Of a stretch of DNA of 64,000 nt, positions 8,265-16,850 are shown piece after piece (position 1 is the stretch's first letter; each line of letters starts with the position of its first letter). The stretch lies in NCBI RefSeq assembly GCF_000019905.1, contig NC_010556.1:584001-648000 (forward strand), read 5' to 3'. The notes below the pieces were generated by a model. It searched no databases, was not told the origin of the DNA, and saw only the letters and a program-made list of their open reading frames with translations. The DNA is from Exiguobacterium artemiae 255-15 (GTDB taxonomy: Bacteria; Bacillota; Bacilli; Exiguobacteriales; Exiguobacteriaceae). Both the position numbers and the translations under genes were made by a program.

Positions 8265-8315
8265 AAAAAGACGATTAGTTCTCGGGACTTGCCGAAGAAC
8301 GTTTCGTCTTTTTTT
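8265..8315. terminator. Rho-independent terminator, probably bidirectional
   Basis: AAAAAGACGA pairs with TCGTCTTTTT across a 24-nt interior that itself can fold (TTCTCGGGACTTGCCGAAGAA), and is followed by seven T. It lies between convergent genes ending at 8262 and 8330. Confidence 0.75.
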
Positions 8316-8329
8316 GCAGGGATTTCAGC

Positions 8330-9241
8330 TTAAAAGTGAATATGTTTACGTCGTCCGACCCGTTCAATCCGATCATGTTCATCCTTTAATCCGGCTTGTT
8401 CAAGCAAACTAAGATAATACCGGAAGGGCGTCGAACGATGTGAGAAATAAGGAATATACTCCGTAAACAACATCGTTTCAGCACGTTCGAGTTCACGTAA
8501 AGCGATCAGCGCATGCAGTTCGGCAAAACGGATTTCTTGATACAAGACCAGCATGTCCGCATCGACACGAACTTTCGCCCGGAGTTTTTTGGCATGCGTG
8601 TTTAATAAGGCAACATAAGCCTCCCGTTCACTGACGTCCGTACAATGTGTGAGGACGGCGAGGAAGAGGTCGCTTCGTTCCGTGTCGACATCGATCGGTA
8701 CCTTGACGGCAGTATAGATGGCGCGTTGCATCCAAGTCTGATCCGATGCGTCCAGTTTGTAATAACCGACCAGTTCTTCGAACAGTTCGACTTGTGTGAC
8801 CTTAATCAATCGGAAGGGATCGTTACTTAAAAAAAGCGGTTCTTCTCCGGCGGCTGAAGAAAGTAAAAAAAAGAATTCTTCAAAAGCAACCCGTGTTCCG
8901 TTTTTTCGACCGATATAATGGCGTAAATGTTTCAGCAGGCGTTTCGCCGCCACGTACCAATTTTTTTGTTCGCGGACGGAGACCAGCTCATTCGGCTCCA
9001 AGTACTGTAAATCATATGCGAGTTGAATGAATTGTTCTGTTTGCTCGATCGCCTGTTCGACAGTCGGTTGATCTTGTTCTTTCTGTAATCCTTTATACTT
9101 CGCAAACTGGGATAACATCAAATCAAGATCTTTTTCTTCGATGACTTGTTTCGGAAGTTGACGATAGATTTCTACGATGATGTCGCGAAGGGTCGTATCG
9201 CCATATTGTTCAAGTAAAAGACGCAGTTTACGAATTCTCAT
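8330..9241 (-). CDS. Hypothetical protein
   Basis: 303 residues, not recognised. The ATG at 9241 follows AAGGAGGG by 6 nt. The frame remains open upstream to 9481, but that stretch covers the nfsA promoter region and has no ribosome site, so it is excluded. The protein is predominantly helical and charged, with many Leu/Glu/Gln-rich stretches (for example LMLSQFAKYKGLQKEQDQ) and no clear motif, signal peptide or membrane segment. It is divergent from nfsA across 187 bp. A soluble helical-repeat scaffold is possible, but this is a guess. Confidence 0.65.
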   Translation of the reverse strand: MRIRKLRLLLEQYGDTTLRDIIVEIYRQLPKQVIEEKDLDLMLSQFAKYKGLQKEQDQPTVEQAIEQTEQFIQLAYDLQYLEPNELVSVREQKNWYVAAKRLLKHLRHYIGRKNGTRVAFEEFFFLLSSAAGEEPLFLSNDPFRLIKVTQVELFEELVGYYKLDASDQTWMQRAIYTAVKVPIDVDTERSDLFLAVLTHCTDVSEREAYVALLNTHAKKLRAKVRVDADMLVLYQEIRFAELHALIALRELERAETMLFTEYIPYFSHRSTPFRYYLSLLEQAGLKDEHDRIERVGRRKHIHF

Positions 9242-9428
9242 GATCGCCCTCCTTCGACAAAAAAGACACAATAGTAGTTCTATCCTTTTCCCGATTTTTT
9301 TAAGAAGTAATCGGCAGTGCATGGAATTCAAAAATGATTGTTTCGGAACACGGGTAGCTAACATTTGCACTTCCAGAAAGGTTTGCCTATCGTTAAGAGA
9401 ATCATTAACAAAAAGGGAGCGATTATTC

Positions 9429-10175
9429 ATGAATGAAACAATCGAACATTTACTTAACCACCGGTCTATCCGTAAATTCAAGCCTCATCAATTAGATCAA
9501 GAGACAGTCGAAACGCTCGTCCGTTCGGCCCAGTCTGCCTCTACGTCTTCTTATCAGCAGGCCTATGCCATCATCGGCGTGGAGGACGAAGCACTGAAAC
9601 GACAATTGGTCGATGTAGCGAGCGGTCAATCTTACGTCGCTGAGAACAGTTACTTTTTCGTTTTTTGTATCGATTATCATAAACACATCCTGGCAGCGAA
9701 AATCGCATCCGGTTCCGTGGACCGGACGGTCGAAACGACGGAAGCCTTGATTGTCGGTGCGGTCGATGCCGGTTTAGCCGCCCAAAATCTAGTCATTGCA
9801 GCGGAATCGTTAGGATACGGCACCGTCTATATCGGTTCATTACGAAATGACGCTGCCAAAGTGAGTGAACTGTTGGGCTTGCCGGATCATGTCGTTCCGT
9901 TATTTGGAGTCGCAGTCGGTATTCCCGACCAACAGCCGGGGAAAAAACCCCGCCTTCCGATGGATGCGGTCTTCCACCGGAATACGTATACTAATGACGA
10001 CACGATGCGTGAATTGTTGTCGCAATATGAAGAAGAAACGTCTACGTATTATGGAGAACGAACAGATGGACGCCGGACGGAAGGATGGGTCTATCAGATG
10101 GCTGCTTCGATGAGGGAGCCGAAACGGACATATATGCATGACTTTTTACAGGAAAAACACTTAGCCCGAGATTGA
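9429..10175 (+). CDS. NfsA-like oxygen-insensitive NADPH nitroreductase / flavin reductase
   Basis: FMN-dependent reductase of the nitroreductase fold, 248 residues (family about 240-250), using NADPH to reduce nitroaromatics, quinones or flavins. N-terminal LLNHRSIRKFKPHQLDQETVE is the FMN-phosphate-binding start of the family. AESLGYGTVYIGSLRN and the G-x-x-PDQQPGKKPRLP segment are typical of the NfsA branch. ATG at 9429 follows AAGGGAG by 9 nt; the longer upstream frame has no ribosome site. The LCP gene starts 14 nt after the stop, so an operon is likely. Confidence 0.88.
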   Translation: MNETIEHLLNHRSIRKFKPHQLDQETVETLVRSAQSASTSSYQQAYAIIGVEDEALKRQLVDVASGQSYVAENSYFFVFCIDYHKHILAAKIASGSVDRTVETTEALIVGAVDAGLAAQNLVIAAESLGYGTVYIGSLRNDAAKVSELLGLPDHVVPLFGVAVGIPDQQPGKKPRLPMDAVFHRNTYTNDDTMRELLSQYEEETSTYYGERTDGRRTEGWVYQMAASMREPKRTYMHDFLQEKHLARD

Positions 10176-10189
10176 TACGGAGGTAACCT

Positions 10190-11407
10190 ATGGAAGAATT
10201 TCATTCAGGACGTTCCCGTTTAGAGCGCAGACGTCAGGAAGAATTGCGTGAATCAGAGAAGATGGAGCAGGGGAAAGCATCCCGCGAATCCATGGATCAA
10301 AATCATGAAAGAGAACAATCTGCCAGTCAACGGTATTTAGATGAGCCGTCGGAAAGAACGCCTGCCCGGAAAGAGGTATCAAGACCATCTGCAAAGCGCT
10401 TGCAGGCCGGAGCCGGAATCATCGTGCGTTCAGGAACAAGACTGGCGAGTATGACCTTGAATCGTTTCAGCCAACGTCGTGCTTCAAGGAGCAACAGAAC
10501 GAAAGAGCCGGTGCGTGAAGCAGAAGCTGAACAGCGGTTGAAAAAACAGCCTGTTCCGAAAAAGAAACGTCGCTTCAAGTCAAAGCTGTTCGGTTTATTA
10601 TTACTCGTCCTGATTGCAGCCGTTCTTTTTAGTTCACAACCGTTTACGTTTCTTCTGATCGGAAGTGACGCCCGGCCGGGAGAATCATTACGCGGTTCGA
10701 GATCAGATTCACTGTCCGTCATGCAATTCGTACCGCTCTCACGGACGATTCAATTGACGTCGATTCCTCGTGATACGTATACGCCGATTGCCTGTGAAAA
10801 CGGCAAAAAGGATAAGATCACCCATGCCTTTGCATACGGCGGCGAAGATTGTACGAGCAGTGCAGTCAGCGGACTTCTCGATCAAGACATTGACAGTAAA
10901 ATCGTCATTTCATTTGACAGCTTCATCGGATTGATTGATGAAATCGGAGGAGTCGATTTAGTGTCGACAGGAACGTTCTCGGAACAAGATGCGAGTGGAA
11001 AAGCCAATCAGTATTCGTTCCAAAAAGGAAAAGAATATCACATGGATGGGGCAATGGCGTTAGCCTATTCCCGTCACCGTAAAACGGATACAGACGTGGC
11101 ACGGGCAAACCGACAGTCGGAAGTCATCCAAGCCGTGGCGACACATTTGATGAAACCGACGGGATGGTCGAGTATTCCCGGCGCACACCGGTATATGAAG
11201 GAAGAAATGAATCTCGATGTCAGCGTCCGTCAGATGATGACGGCGGGGCTATCGCTCGCGTTGTTCTCGAAACGGGAACACCTTGAAGTCGAAGGTGTCA
11301 GTGAGCGGATGAATGGTATTTTCTATGACTTCCCTAAGGAAAAAGAATTGAAGGACTTGCGTGCGAAACTCGACACGACGTTTTATGGGACATTAAAAAA
11401 CGATTAA
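10190..11407 (+). CDS. LytR-CpsA-Psr (LCP) family glycopolymer ligase
   Basis: Membrane protein that transfers lipid-linked anionic glycopolymers such as wall teichoic acid to peptidoglycan. 405 residues: a long basic cytosolic N-terminus (about 1-125), one membrane segment (LFGLLLLVLIAAVLF, about 131-145), and the extracellular LCP domain. Catalytic-region motifs seen are LIGSDARPGESLRGSRSDS, the conserved Arg in SIPRDTYTPI, and AYSRHRKTDTDVARANRQSEVI near residue 290. ATG follows GGAGGTAACCT. The unusually long charged cytosolic tail may be a regulatory region. Fits functionally with the tag-like cluster at 43.6-46.4 kb. Confidence 0.92.
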   Translation: MEEFHSGRSRLERRRQEELRESEKMEQGKASRESMDQNHEREQSASQRYLDEPSERTPARKEVSRPSAKRLQAGAGIIVRSGTRLASMTLNRFSQRRASRSNRTKEPVREAEAEQRLKKQPVPKKKRRFKSKLFGLLLLVLIAAVLFSSQPFTFLLIGSDARPGESLRGSRSDSLSVMQFVPLSRTIQLTSIPRDTYTPIACENGKKDKITHAFAYGGEDCTSSAVSGLLDQDIDSKIVISFDSFIGLIDEIGGVDLVSTGTFSEQDASGKANQYSFQKGKEYHMDGAMALAYSRHRKTDTDVARANRQSEVIQAVATHLMKPTGWSSIPGAHRYMKEEMNLDVSVRQMMTAGLSLALFSKREHLEVEGVSERMNGIFYDFPKEKELKDLRAKLDTTFYGTLKND

Positions 11408-11486
11408 TTTTTCAAAACGGGTTTGTTCTTTCTCGAACAGTGGAAATTAGTAAAGGTGACTAAACTATCGAGGAGGGACCTATCAT

Positions 11487-12197
11487 ATGAAAGTATTAGT
11501 TGTAGGTGCATCAGGTACAATCGGAGCTCGTGTCGTCAAGTCGCTCGCTAAAGGTCATCAAGTCACGGTTATCGTCCGCCATCAGCATTTAGTGGAACGA
11601 TTTGAAAAACTTGGTGTTAAAGCGCACTATGTCGATATCGAAACAGAACTCGAAAAAGTCATCGAACAGGGTGTTTCCGGTCAAGACGCTGTCATTTGTG
11701 CAGCGACAGCCGGTGTTGACGGGGAACCGACTGAAATCGAGTTACTGGACCGGACGGTTGCTTTAAAAACGATTGATGCTGCGAAAAAGGCGCGTGTTCG
11801 TCATTTCGTCCTCCTCAGTGCCTATGGTGCTGATCGTCCGAACCAATTTAAAAAAGAGATGTATCCGTTCTACGCTGCCAAAAATGCAGCCGAAGAACAG
11901 ATTGAACATAGTGGACTCACATATACGATCATTTGTCCGGTTAACATCGTTGACGGAGAAGGACGCGGATTGATTGAGGCCGATGAAGACTTGAAGGATG
12001 TCAAGGAAGCCACGATTTCCGAAACAGATGTTGCCTCTATCCTCGTCGCTGCCGTCGACAATCGGGCGCTCTTTAATCGCCGACTGGAAGTCAAAGAAGG
12101 TAAAACGACATTAAACGAAGCACTTGGCGGAGATGAGGCGGTTGGCAGCGTTAAAGATAACCGTCAGGTCAAAAAACAATTGCCGCGTTATAATTAA
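11487..12197 (+). CDS. NAD(P)-binding Rossmann protein, NmrA-like / atypical SDR
   Basis: 236 residues. The first strand-turn-helix MKVLVVGASGTIGARVVKSL is the dinucleotide-binding G-x-x-G-x-x-G of the atypical SDR/NmrA group. VRHFVLLSAYGADRP and the following YPFYAAKNAAEEQIEHSGLTYTIICP match the family's degenerate active-site region, where the S..Y..K triad is often incomplete. Expected to be a soluble NAD(P)H-dependent reductase or redox sensor; substrate unknown. ATG follows GAGGAGGGACC. It is monocistronic with its own terminator. Confidence 0.85.
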   Translation: MKVLVVGASGTIGARVVKSLAKGHQVTVIVRHQHLVERFEKLGVKAHYVDIETELEKVIEQGVSGQDAVICAATAGVDGEPTEIELLDRTVALKTIDAAKKARVRHFVLLSAYGADRPNQFKKEMYPFYAAKNAAEEQIEHSGLTYTIICPVNIVDGEGRGLIEADEDLKDVKEATISETDVASILVAAVDNRALFNRRLEVKEGKTTLNEALGGDEAVGSVKDNRQVKKQLPRYN

Positions 12198-12222
12198 TAA
12201 ACGAAACGATGTGAAAATCGTT

Positions 12223-12258
12223 GACAGGAGTTGGAGAACATCCGACTCCTGTTTTTTT
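12223..12258 (+). terminator. Rho-independent terminator
   Basis: ACAGGAGTTGGA pairs with TCCGACTCCTGT (one G-T pair) around GAACA, followed by seven T. Confidence 0.9.
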
Positions 12259-12374
12259 GTACGTCAAATATATTTCATCCGAGCGGAAAAAAAGTCAGCA
12301 CCAGTCTGCCTTTTTTGTCACAAATCAAGCGGGCGATTCTGCTACACTACATACATAGAGGAGTGACGAGATCA

Positions 12375-12920
12375 GTGAAAAAATATGTAGTGTATCTGAT
12401 GGCAGCAATCATCATTTCGGGAATTGCCTATACAAGTTACAGCGCCTATCAGACGAAACAGGACCAACAACAAATGAAAGCAAAACAACAAGCAGAGGGT
12501 GGACTTGAAACAGGAATGAAAGCGCCTGACCTCGAAATAGAACAAGACGGTCGAATGATTCATTTGTCTGATTTAACGGATCAGCTCATCGTCATTAATT
12601 TTTGGGCAACCTGGTGCCCCCCTTGTCAGCAGGAAATACCGGAATTAAATGCCTTTGCCAAATCGACATCAATCCCGGTGTACGGTATCAACGTGACGAC
12701 TGCGGAAAGACGGTTGAGTGATGTAAAACAGTTTTTGAAAAAAACACCGATTACGTACTCGGTACTTTATGATACGAAAGGACAATCGGAAAAAACGTAT
12801 CAGTTAGTGGCGATGCCGGCGACTTACATTATTGATCAAACAGGGACGATTGTCGGAAAACATGTCGGACCCGTTACGCAAGAGATGTTGAAAGAGATGG
12901 TGCGGAAGATCGGAGGATAA
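12375..12920 (+). CDS. Membrane-anchored TlpA/ResA-like thiol-disulfide oxidoreductase
   Basis: 181 residues. An N-terminal membrane anchor (YVVYLMAAIIISGIAYTSY, about 4-22) is followed by an extracytoplasmic thioredoxin fold with the active site TWCPPCQQEIP and the cis-Pro loop MPATYIID. Such proteins reduce disulfides outside the cell, often for cytochrome c or other exported proteins. GTG at 12375 is chosen: AGAGGAG lies 11 nt before it, and the following KKYVVYLM is a natural anchor start; the upstream open frame to 12231 overlaps the terminator. The zinc-ribbon gene follows after 4 nt. Confidence 0.88.
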   Translation: MKKYVVYLMAAIIISGIAYTSYSAYQTKQDQQQMKAKQQAEGGLETGMKAPDLEIEQDGRMIHLSDLTDQLIVINFWATWCPPCQQEIPELNAFAKSTSIPVYGINVTTAERRLSDVKQFLKKTPITYSVLYDTKGQSEKTYQLVAMPATYIIDQTGTIVGKHVGPVTQEMLKEMVRKIGG

Positions 12921-12924
12921 CCGG

Positions 12925-13374
12925 ATGGAATTATATTGTGCGGTATGTACGTATCGTCAAATCATTGAAATCGGTCAGCAGGAAGAGTGGAAAGGATTTC
13001 CGTCGGTGTTGACGTATGGGATGGAAAGTTACGCATCAGCATTGCCTTTTTTATTTGTTCCACCGTATCAAGAGCCGCTCGTCAGTCGCCAAAAAATTGA
13101 TGACCGGATACGGGCCGAGTTGATTCGGACGTACCATGCCCATATTGAGGAGATTGAAGACGGATGGGTACCGCATCAATATGATGTCTTTCAGTGTCCG
13201 ACCTGTCAGCAAATCTCCACCCGGTTTTGGTGCGCCTTGTTTTTGAAAGGGGCAATCATTGAACCGGTCCATCGCTGTGAACAAGATAATTCTGTTTTGG
13301 TTCGACTTTCTTTGGATGAGCTCACCCAAACGCCCTGTCCAAGCTGCGCTGAACAGACGCTCCAGATTCGTTAA
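12925..13374 (+). CDS. Hypothetical protein with zinc-ribbon cysteines
   Basis: 149 residues, not matched to a named family. It has cysteine pairs typical of metal-binding knuckles: CAVC at residues 5-8, CPTC near 92, a lone Cys in RFWC, Cys in VHRC, and CPSC near 138. Two zinc ribbons are plausible. No membrane segment is seen. It starts 4 nt after the thioredoxin gene with GGAGG upstream, so the two are translationally linked, and a thiol/metal theme is shared. Confidence 0.7.
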   Translation: MELYCAVCTYRQIIEIGQQEEWKGFPSVLTYGMESYASALPFLFVPPYQEPLVSRQKIDDRIRAELIRTYHAHIEEIEDGWVPHQYDVFQCPTCQQISTRFWCALFLKGAIIEPVHRCEQDNSVLVRLSLDELTQTPCPSCAEQTLQIR

Positions 13375-13379
13375 CAGAC

Positions 13380-13456
13380 AAAAGCCATCTGTCGCAAGAA
13401 ACGACTATTCGAGACAACGTGTCTGCTAGTCATTTTAAGCGGTCAGATGGCTTTTT
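13380..13456. terminator. Terminator with long interior, likely bidirectional
   Basis: AAAAGCCATCTG pairs with CAGATGGCTTTT; the 50-nt interior can form further pairs (AGACA/TGTCT). T-runs lie on both sides, suiting the convergent genes at 13374 and 13462. Confidence 0.75.
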
Positions 13457-13461
13457 AAGTG

Positions 13462-13671
13462 TCAACCCATTTGCCGAAACGAAAACGTTTGAAAGGAAGA
13501 CTGGGTAGAGTTAGTTGCATCAATTGAATAATTAGATCCGTCGAATAATATTGTATCACCAAGCCTTGCTTCAGTAGGCAAATAGCGGCGTGGGATGAAA
13601 CTTGAACCATTCTCCCAGAGAAGAACAGCATATTTGCCATCAAGCCGTTCCAGTGTGCCACGTTTGATCAT
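13462..13671 (-). CDS. DUF3006-type small protein
   Basis: 69 residues. The pattern RGTLERLDGKYAVLLWENG, then FIPRRYLP, then LGDTILFDG follows the DUF3006 layout (a small beta-rich domain, function unknown). ATG at 13671 follows GGAGGAG by 7 nt, which supports this frame over an overlapping open frame at 13455-13661. Its C-terminal tail of about 20 residues is Ser/Thr/Gln rich. Confidence 0.75.
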   Translation of the reverse strand: MIKRGTLERLDGKYAVLLWENGSSFIPRRYLPTEARLGDTILFDGSNYSIDATNSTQSSFQTFSFRQMG

Positions 13672-13881
13672 AATCGAACTCCTCCTACAAAATTACATCG
13701 AACGCATCCTTAGGATCAGGTGCAAGTTTCTCTTTTTATAATTCGCTGTAATTTTTTAATCTTATGTTTGGTATATTCCCATTTCCTTTTGAATTTACAC
13801 ATGTTTATTTGTAATTGCTGAATTCTGTACAATATTTGTTAAACAAAGTGAAAAGAAATATATTTTCAAGTAATCTTCAAG

Positions 13882-13911
13882 AAAAAAACAGAACTGATTG
13901 TTCAGTTCTGC
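13882..13911 (-). terminator. Rho-independent terminator of nhaC
   Basis: On the minus strand CAGAACTGA pairs with TCAGTTCTG around a 4-nt loop and is followed by seven T. Confidence 0.9.
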
Positions 13912-13928
13912 TTCAGGAAATCCGTCGA

Positions 13929-15302
13929 TTAAGCTGCCAAATCTTTTGCAGCTTGTTTTGTAGGGCGGGTAAAGGCAAAAACGAAAGTGAAGAAAGGCGA
14001 CAGTAACAAGAAAAAGGCGAATGGAACATACGCAGTAACTGGGACACCGAGTGTCGAGGCGAAGAACGCACCGGATACACCCCAAGGAATCAACGGATTC
14101 ACAAGAGTTCCACCGTCTTCGAGAGCCCGTGAGAGAAAACGCGGATCAATCGAACGGTCTTTAAAGATCTGTTTAAACGCTTGACCGGGTAACAGGATAG
14201 ACAAGTATTGTTCACCGGCCATGAAGTTGACGCCGATTGAAGCGAGTGCAGCCGATGAGATGATGCTGCCGTCCCGTTTTAATTTTGAAACCGTGTTTTC
14301 GATAATGACATCGATGACGCCAATTCCACGAAGGACACCACCGAAAGCTAGGGCAAGCATGACAAGTGAAACGGACCACATCATCGACTGGAGACCACCT
14401 TTGCTGACGATACTTGCAACCGTGTCATTGGCTGTTTCAATCTTTAATCCGTTTTGGATGACGCTCATCCATTGTCCGATGTTCCAGTTGCCTTGTGTTA
14501 ATCCAGTCAACAGGAGACCGCTCAGGACGCCGACAATCAGAGTCGGAACGACGGGTGTTTTACGTAATGCAAGAATCATTACGAGTAACGGTGACAGCAG
14601 TGTCCATGGTGAGAGATTAAACAGACGCGTCAATTCCTGTTGGGTGGAGCCGATAGTTTGTGAATCAATCGAACCGTCTCCCCGTCCGAAGATAAAGAAC
14701 AGAATGAACGTGATTGTAATGGCAGGAATTGTTGTGCCCATCATAAAACGAATATGATCAAAGACCGAGACATTGATGATTCCAGGTGCAAAATTTGTTG
14801 TATCGGATAAAGGGGACATCTTATCTCCGAAACAGGCACCGCTGATGATGGCACCGGCGGCAAGGGCCGGATTAACACCAAGTGCGACTGCGATTCCCAT
14901 CAAAGCAACACCGACCGTTCCGATTGTTGTAAAGGAACTCCCGGTAAACGTCGAAACAATCATCGTAATGATTAAAGCACTTGGTGCGAACCATGTTGCA
15001 GAAAGTGTTTCCAGTCCGTAGTGTAGGAGTGTCGGAACAGCTCCGCTCATCATCCAGACGGCAATCGTCATACCGACAAGCAACATGATTAAGATCGGTT
15101 TGATGGCTTCACGAATTCCGTTAATCATATGTTGTTCCAGTTGTTCATAACGGAAGCCGCGGACAGCGGCATAGGCGACGACAAAAATCAAACTGGATAA
15201 GATAGCGAGATGCGGTTCGGCTTTAGCACCGAATATAACGGATAATAAGATAATGATACTAATTCCTAGGACAGCTGCGGATTCACGAAAAGACATACGC
15301 AT
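13929..15302 (-). CDS. NhaC-family Na+/H+ antiporter (MleN-like possible)
   Basis: 457-residue polytopic membrane protein with about 11-12 hydrophobic segments. Family marks seen: MIVSTFTGSSFTTIGTVGVALMGI, AGAIISGACFGDKMSPLSDTTNFAPGI (the most conserved NhaC stretch) and FMAGEQYLSILLPGQAF. It exchanges protons for Na+, or malate for lactate plus protons in the related MleN; the two cannot be told apart here. ATG at 15302 follows AAGGAGG by 7 nt. It has its own terminator and no operon partner. Confidence 0.9.
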   Translation of the reverse strand: MRMSFRESAAVLGISIIILLSVIFGAKAEPHLAILSSLIFVVAYAAVRGFRYEQLEQHMINGIREAIKPILIMLLVGMTIAVWMMSGAVPTLLHYGLETLSATWFAPSALIITMIVSTFTGSSFTTIGTVGVALMGIAVALGVNPALAAGAIISGACFGDKMSPLSDTTNFAPGIINVSVFDHIRFMMGTTIPAITITFILFFIFGRGDGSIDSQTIGSTQQELTRLFNLSPWTLLSPLLVMILALRKTPVVPTLIVGVLSGLLLTGLTQGNWNIGQWMSVIQNGLKIETANDTVASIVSKGGLQSMMWSVSLVMLALAFGGVLRGIGVIDVIIENTVSKLKRDGSIISSAALASIGVNFMAGEQYLSILLPGQAFKQIFKDRSIDPRFLSRALEDGGTLVNPLIPWGVSGAFFASTLGVPVTAYVPFAFFLLLSPFFTFVFAFTRPTKQAAKDLAA

Positions 15303-15466
15303 GCTTCCACCTCCTTAAATTCTATGTTGCGTTTATGCTTGTTTGCTTTTACGTACGAAAGTAAAATGAAGAACAGTTGTTATGTTAAAGGATATGAATT
15401 CATTCGTCAACTATCTGGATTCCGTTCTAAATGACAGGATAAATAGAAAATGTGACGAAAATTTGT

Positions 15467-15480
15467 CGTAAACGCTTTCT
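15467..15480 (+). promoter_or_regulatory. cre-like site (CcpA)
   Basis: CGTAAACGCTTTCT matches the 14-bp consensus TGWAARCGYTWNCW at 13 of 14 positions. It lies 67 bp before the 31-codon membrane peptide gene and about 165 bp before the nhaC start on the other strand. A computed cre score is not available. Confidence 0.45.
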
Positions 15481-15547
15481 TTTTCGGCAGAAATCTTGCA
15501 CAATAGGAAATAAGAGATGGCGATTTTGTGAACAGGAGGAGATACAT

Positions 15548-15643
15548 ATGTTTACTGCAATTTTTGTCGTGGTCATTGCATTAATGGGAGCCAGCGTTTA
15601 CGGGATTGATCACATGGTTGCTCAACGGGCGGAAAAAAGATAA
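15548..15643 (+). CDS. 31-residue single-span membrane peptide
   Basis: Very small ORF with an excellent ribosome site (AGGAGGAG, 6 nt spacing to ATG 15548) and a terminator 18 bp after the stop, so it has the parts of a free-standing gene. The peptide is one hydrophobic helix (FTAIFVVVIALMGASVYGI) and a short charged tail (QRAEKR). The frame is open upstream to 15452, but those residues have no ribosome site. No family recognised. It could be a regulator or accessory subunit of a membrane complex. Confidence 0.65.
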   Translation: MFTAIFVVVIALMGASVYGIDHMVAQRAEKR

Positions 15644-15660
15644 TTTCATTTCGGATAAAA

Positions 15661-15713
15661 AAAGGCTTTAATCAGTCACATCTATTGAGATGTCATTGAT
15701 CAAAGCCTTTTTT
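15661..15713 (+). terminator. Rho-independent terminator
   Basis: AAAGGCTTTAATCA pairs with TGATCAAAGCCTTT (one mismatch) and is followed by TTT. The interior ACATCT/AGATGT extends the fold. Confidence 0.85.
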
Positions 15714-15723
15714 CTATGTTTAA

Positions 15724-15770
15724 AATAAATAAAAATTCATTTGACAGTATAAAAATACATATGTTTAAAT
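15724..15770 (+). promoter_or_regulatory. argC promoter with tandem ARG boxes (ArgR/AhrC operator)
   Basis: The 18-mer at 15724-15741 matches the Bacillus ARG box CATGAATAAAAATKCAAK at 15 positions. A weaker second box lies at 15744-15761 around TATAAAAATACATA. A TTGACA -35 at 15741-15746 sits between them, with a weak TTTAAA-type -10 at 15764-15770 preceded by TG. Box positions overlapping the promoter fit arginine-dependent repression. Confidence 0.7.
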
Positions 15771-15804
15771 CGAGTTATCATTTAAGGGCAAAGGGGTTTC
15801 GACG

Positions 15805-16836
15805 ATGAAATGTACGATTGTAGGTGCGACCGGATATGCTGCGATTGAGCTGATACGCCTGATTGAATTACATCCTCATTTGGAAATCGTCTCATTGATC
15901 AGCGATTCGCAAACCAATCAGGAAATGAATGATTTATACAGTTTCATGAATAATAAACAATTTCCTGTACTGACAGCATTTTCACTGGAACAAATTGAAG
16001 CGGTGGAAACAGATCTTTTATTTTTAGCGACGCCGAGCGGAATTTCCACGAAATATCTGAAACAGCTGGATGACTGGAAAGGAACGGTCATCGATTTGAG
16101 CGGAGACTTGCGTCTTGAAAAATCATTGTATGAAAAATGGTATCCCCATGAAAGCGTCGATACGGTTCTCCAAAAAAAAGCAACCTACGGACTGACGGAA
16201 TGGAAGCGGGAGCAAATCAAGGACAGTCGTTTAATTGCCAATCCGGGTTGTTATGCTACGGCTGTCTTACTCGGGTTATTACCGTTATTAGAAGAGCGGG
16301 TGATTGATCCGTCGCAAATCATCATTCATGCGAGCTCCGGCTTGTCGGGAGCAGGAAAAACATTGACGGAACAAACACACCACGTTCGATCAAGCGAAAA
16401 TGTCCGATTGTACAAAATGAACCAACATCAACATATTCCGGAAATCGAATCGATTGCTGAAGACATCACCGGACAACAGATCACCGTGTCACTTGCGACG
16501 TATCTCGTGCCACTCAACCGTGGCATCATGGCGACGATGACGTTGCAGCCCCTCGTTGAAAAAACGGAAGCCGAGTGGCGGACATGGTTCATTGAAAAAT
16601 ATAAGCAGGAATCCTTTATCCGTGTCGGACAAACGGATCCAGAAATCAAATCGGCAGCCGGAAGCAACTATTGTGACATTTCGGTCTATCTGGATACACG
16701 TACGGGAAGACTGACGGTCGTATCCGTGCTGGATAACATGCAAAAAGGCGCAGCAGGACAAGCGATTCAAAATGCCAATGTCATTGGCGGATATCCAGAA
16801 ACACTAGGTCTGACACAACAGCCATTCTTTATATAG
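15805..16836 (+). CDS. argC: N-acetyl-gamma-glutamyl-phosphate reductase ArgC
   Basis: NADPH-dependent reduction of N-acetylglutamyl-5-phosphate to the semialdehyde, step 3 of arginine synthesis. 343 residues, family-typical. The NADP-binding start is CTIVGATGYAAIELIRL; the catalytic Cys is in ANPGCYATAVLLGLLPL near residue 149; the conserved HASSGLSGAGKTLTEQTHHV and the HQHIPEI stretch with the catalytic-region His are present. First gene of the operon, 35 bp after the ARG-box promoter region. ATG follows AAAGGGG. Confidence 0.97.
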   Translation: MKCTIVGATGYAAIELIRLIELHPHLEIVSLISDSQTNQEMNDLYSFMNNKQFPVLTAFSLEQIEAVETDLLFLATPSGISTKYLKQLDDWKGTVIDLSGDLRLEKSLYEKWYPHESVDTVLQKKATYGLTEWKREQIKDSRLIANPGCYATAVLLGLLPLLEERVIDPSQIIIHASSGLSGAGKTLTEQTHHVRSSENVRLYKMNQHQHIPEIESIAEDITGQQITVSLATYLVPLNRGIMATMTLQPLVEKTEAEWRTWFIEKYKQESFIRVGQTDPEIKSAAGSNYCDISVYLDTRTGRLTVVSVLDNMQKGAAGQAIQNANVIGGYPETLGLTQQPFFI

Positions 16837-16850
16837 AGGGGACCATGAAT

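Noticed and set aside
9242-9481. N-terminal extension of the 8330-9241 protein
   Set aside because: It would cross the nfsA promoter region and start inside nfsA; a strong ribosome site marks the ATG at 9241.
13455-13661. Alternative frame over the DUF3006 gene
   Set aside because: The other frame (13462-13671) has an ideal ribosome site and the DUF3006 pattern.
14221-14757. 178-codon open frame antisense to nhaC
   Set aside because: It lies wholly inside the clearly coding nhaC, has no ribosome site, and its composition is that of a mirror frame.
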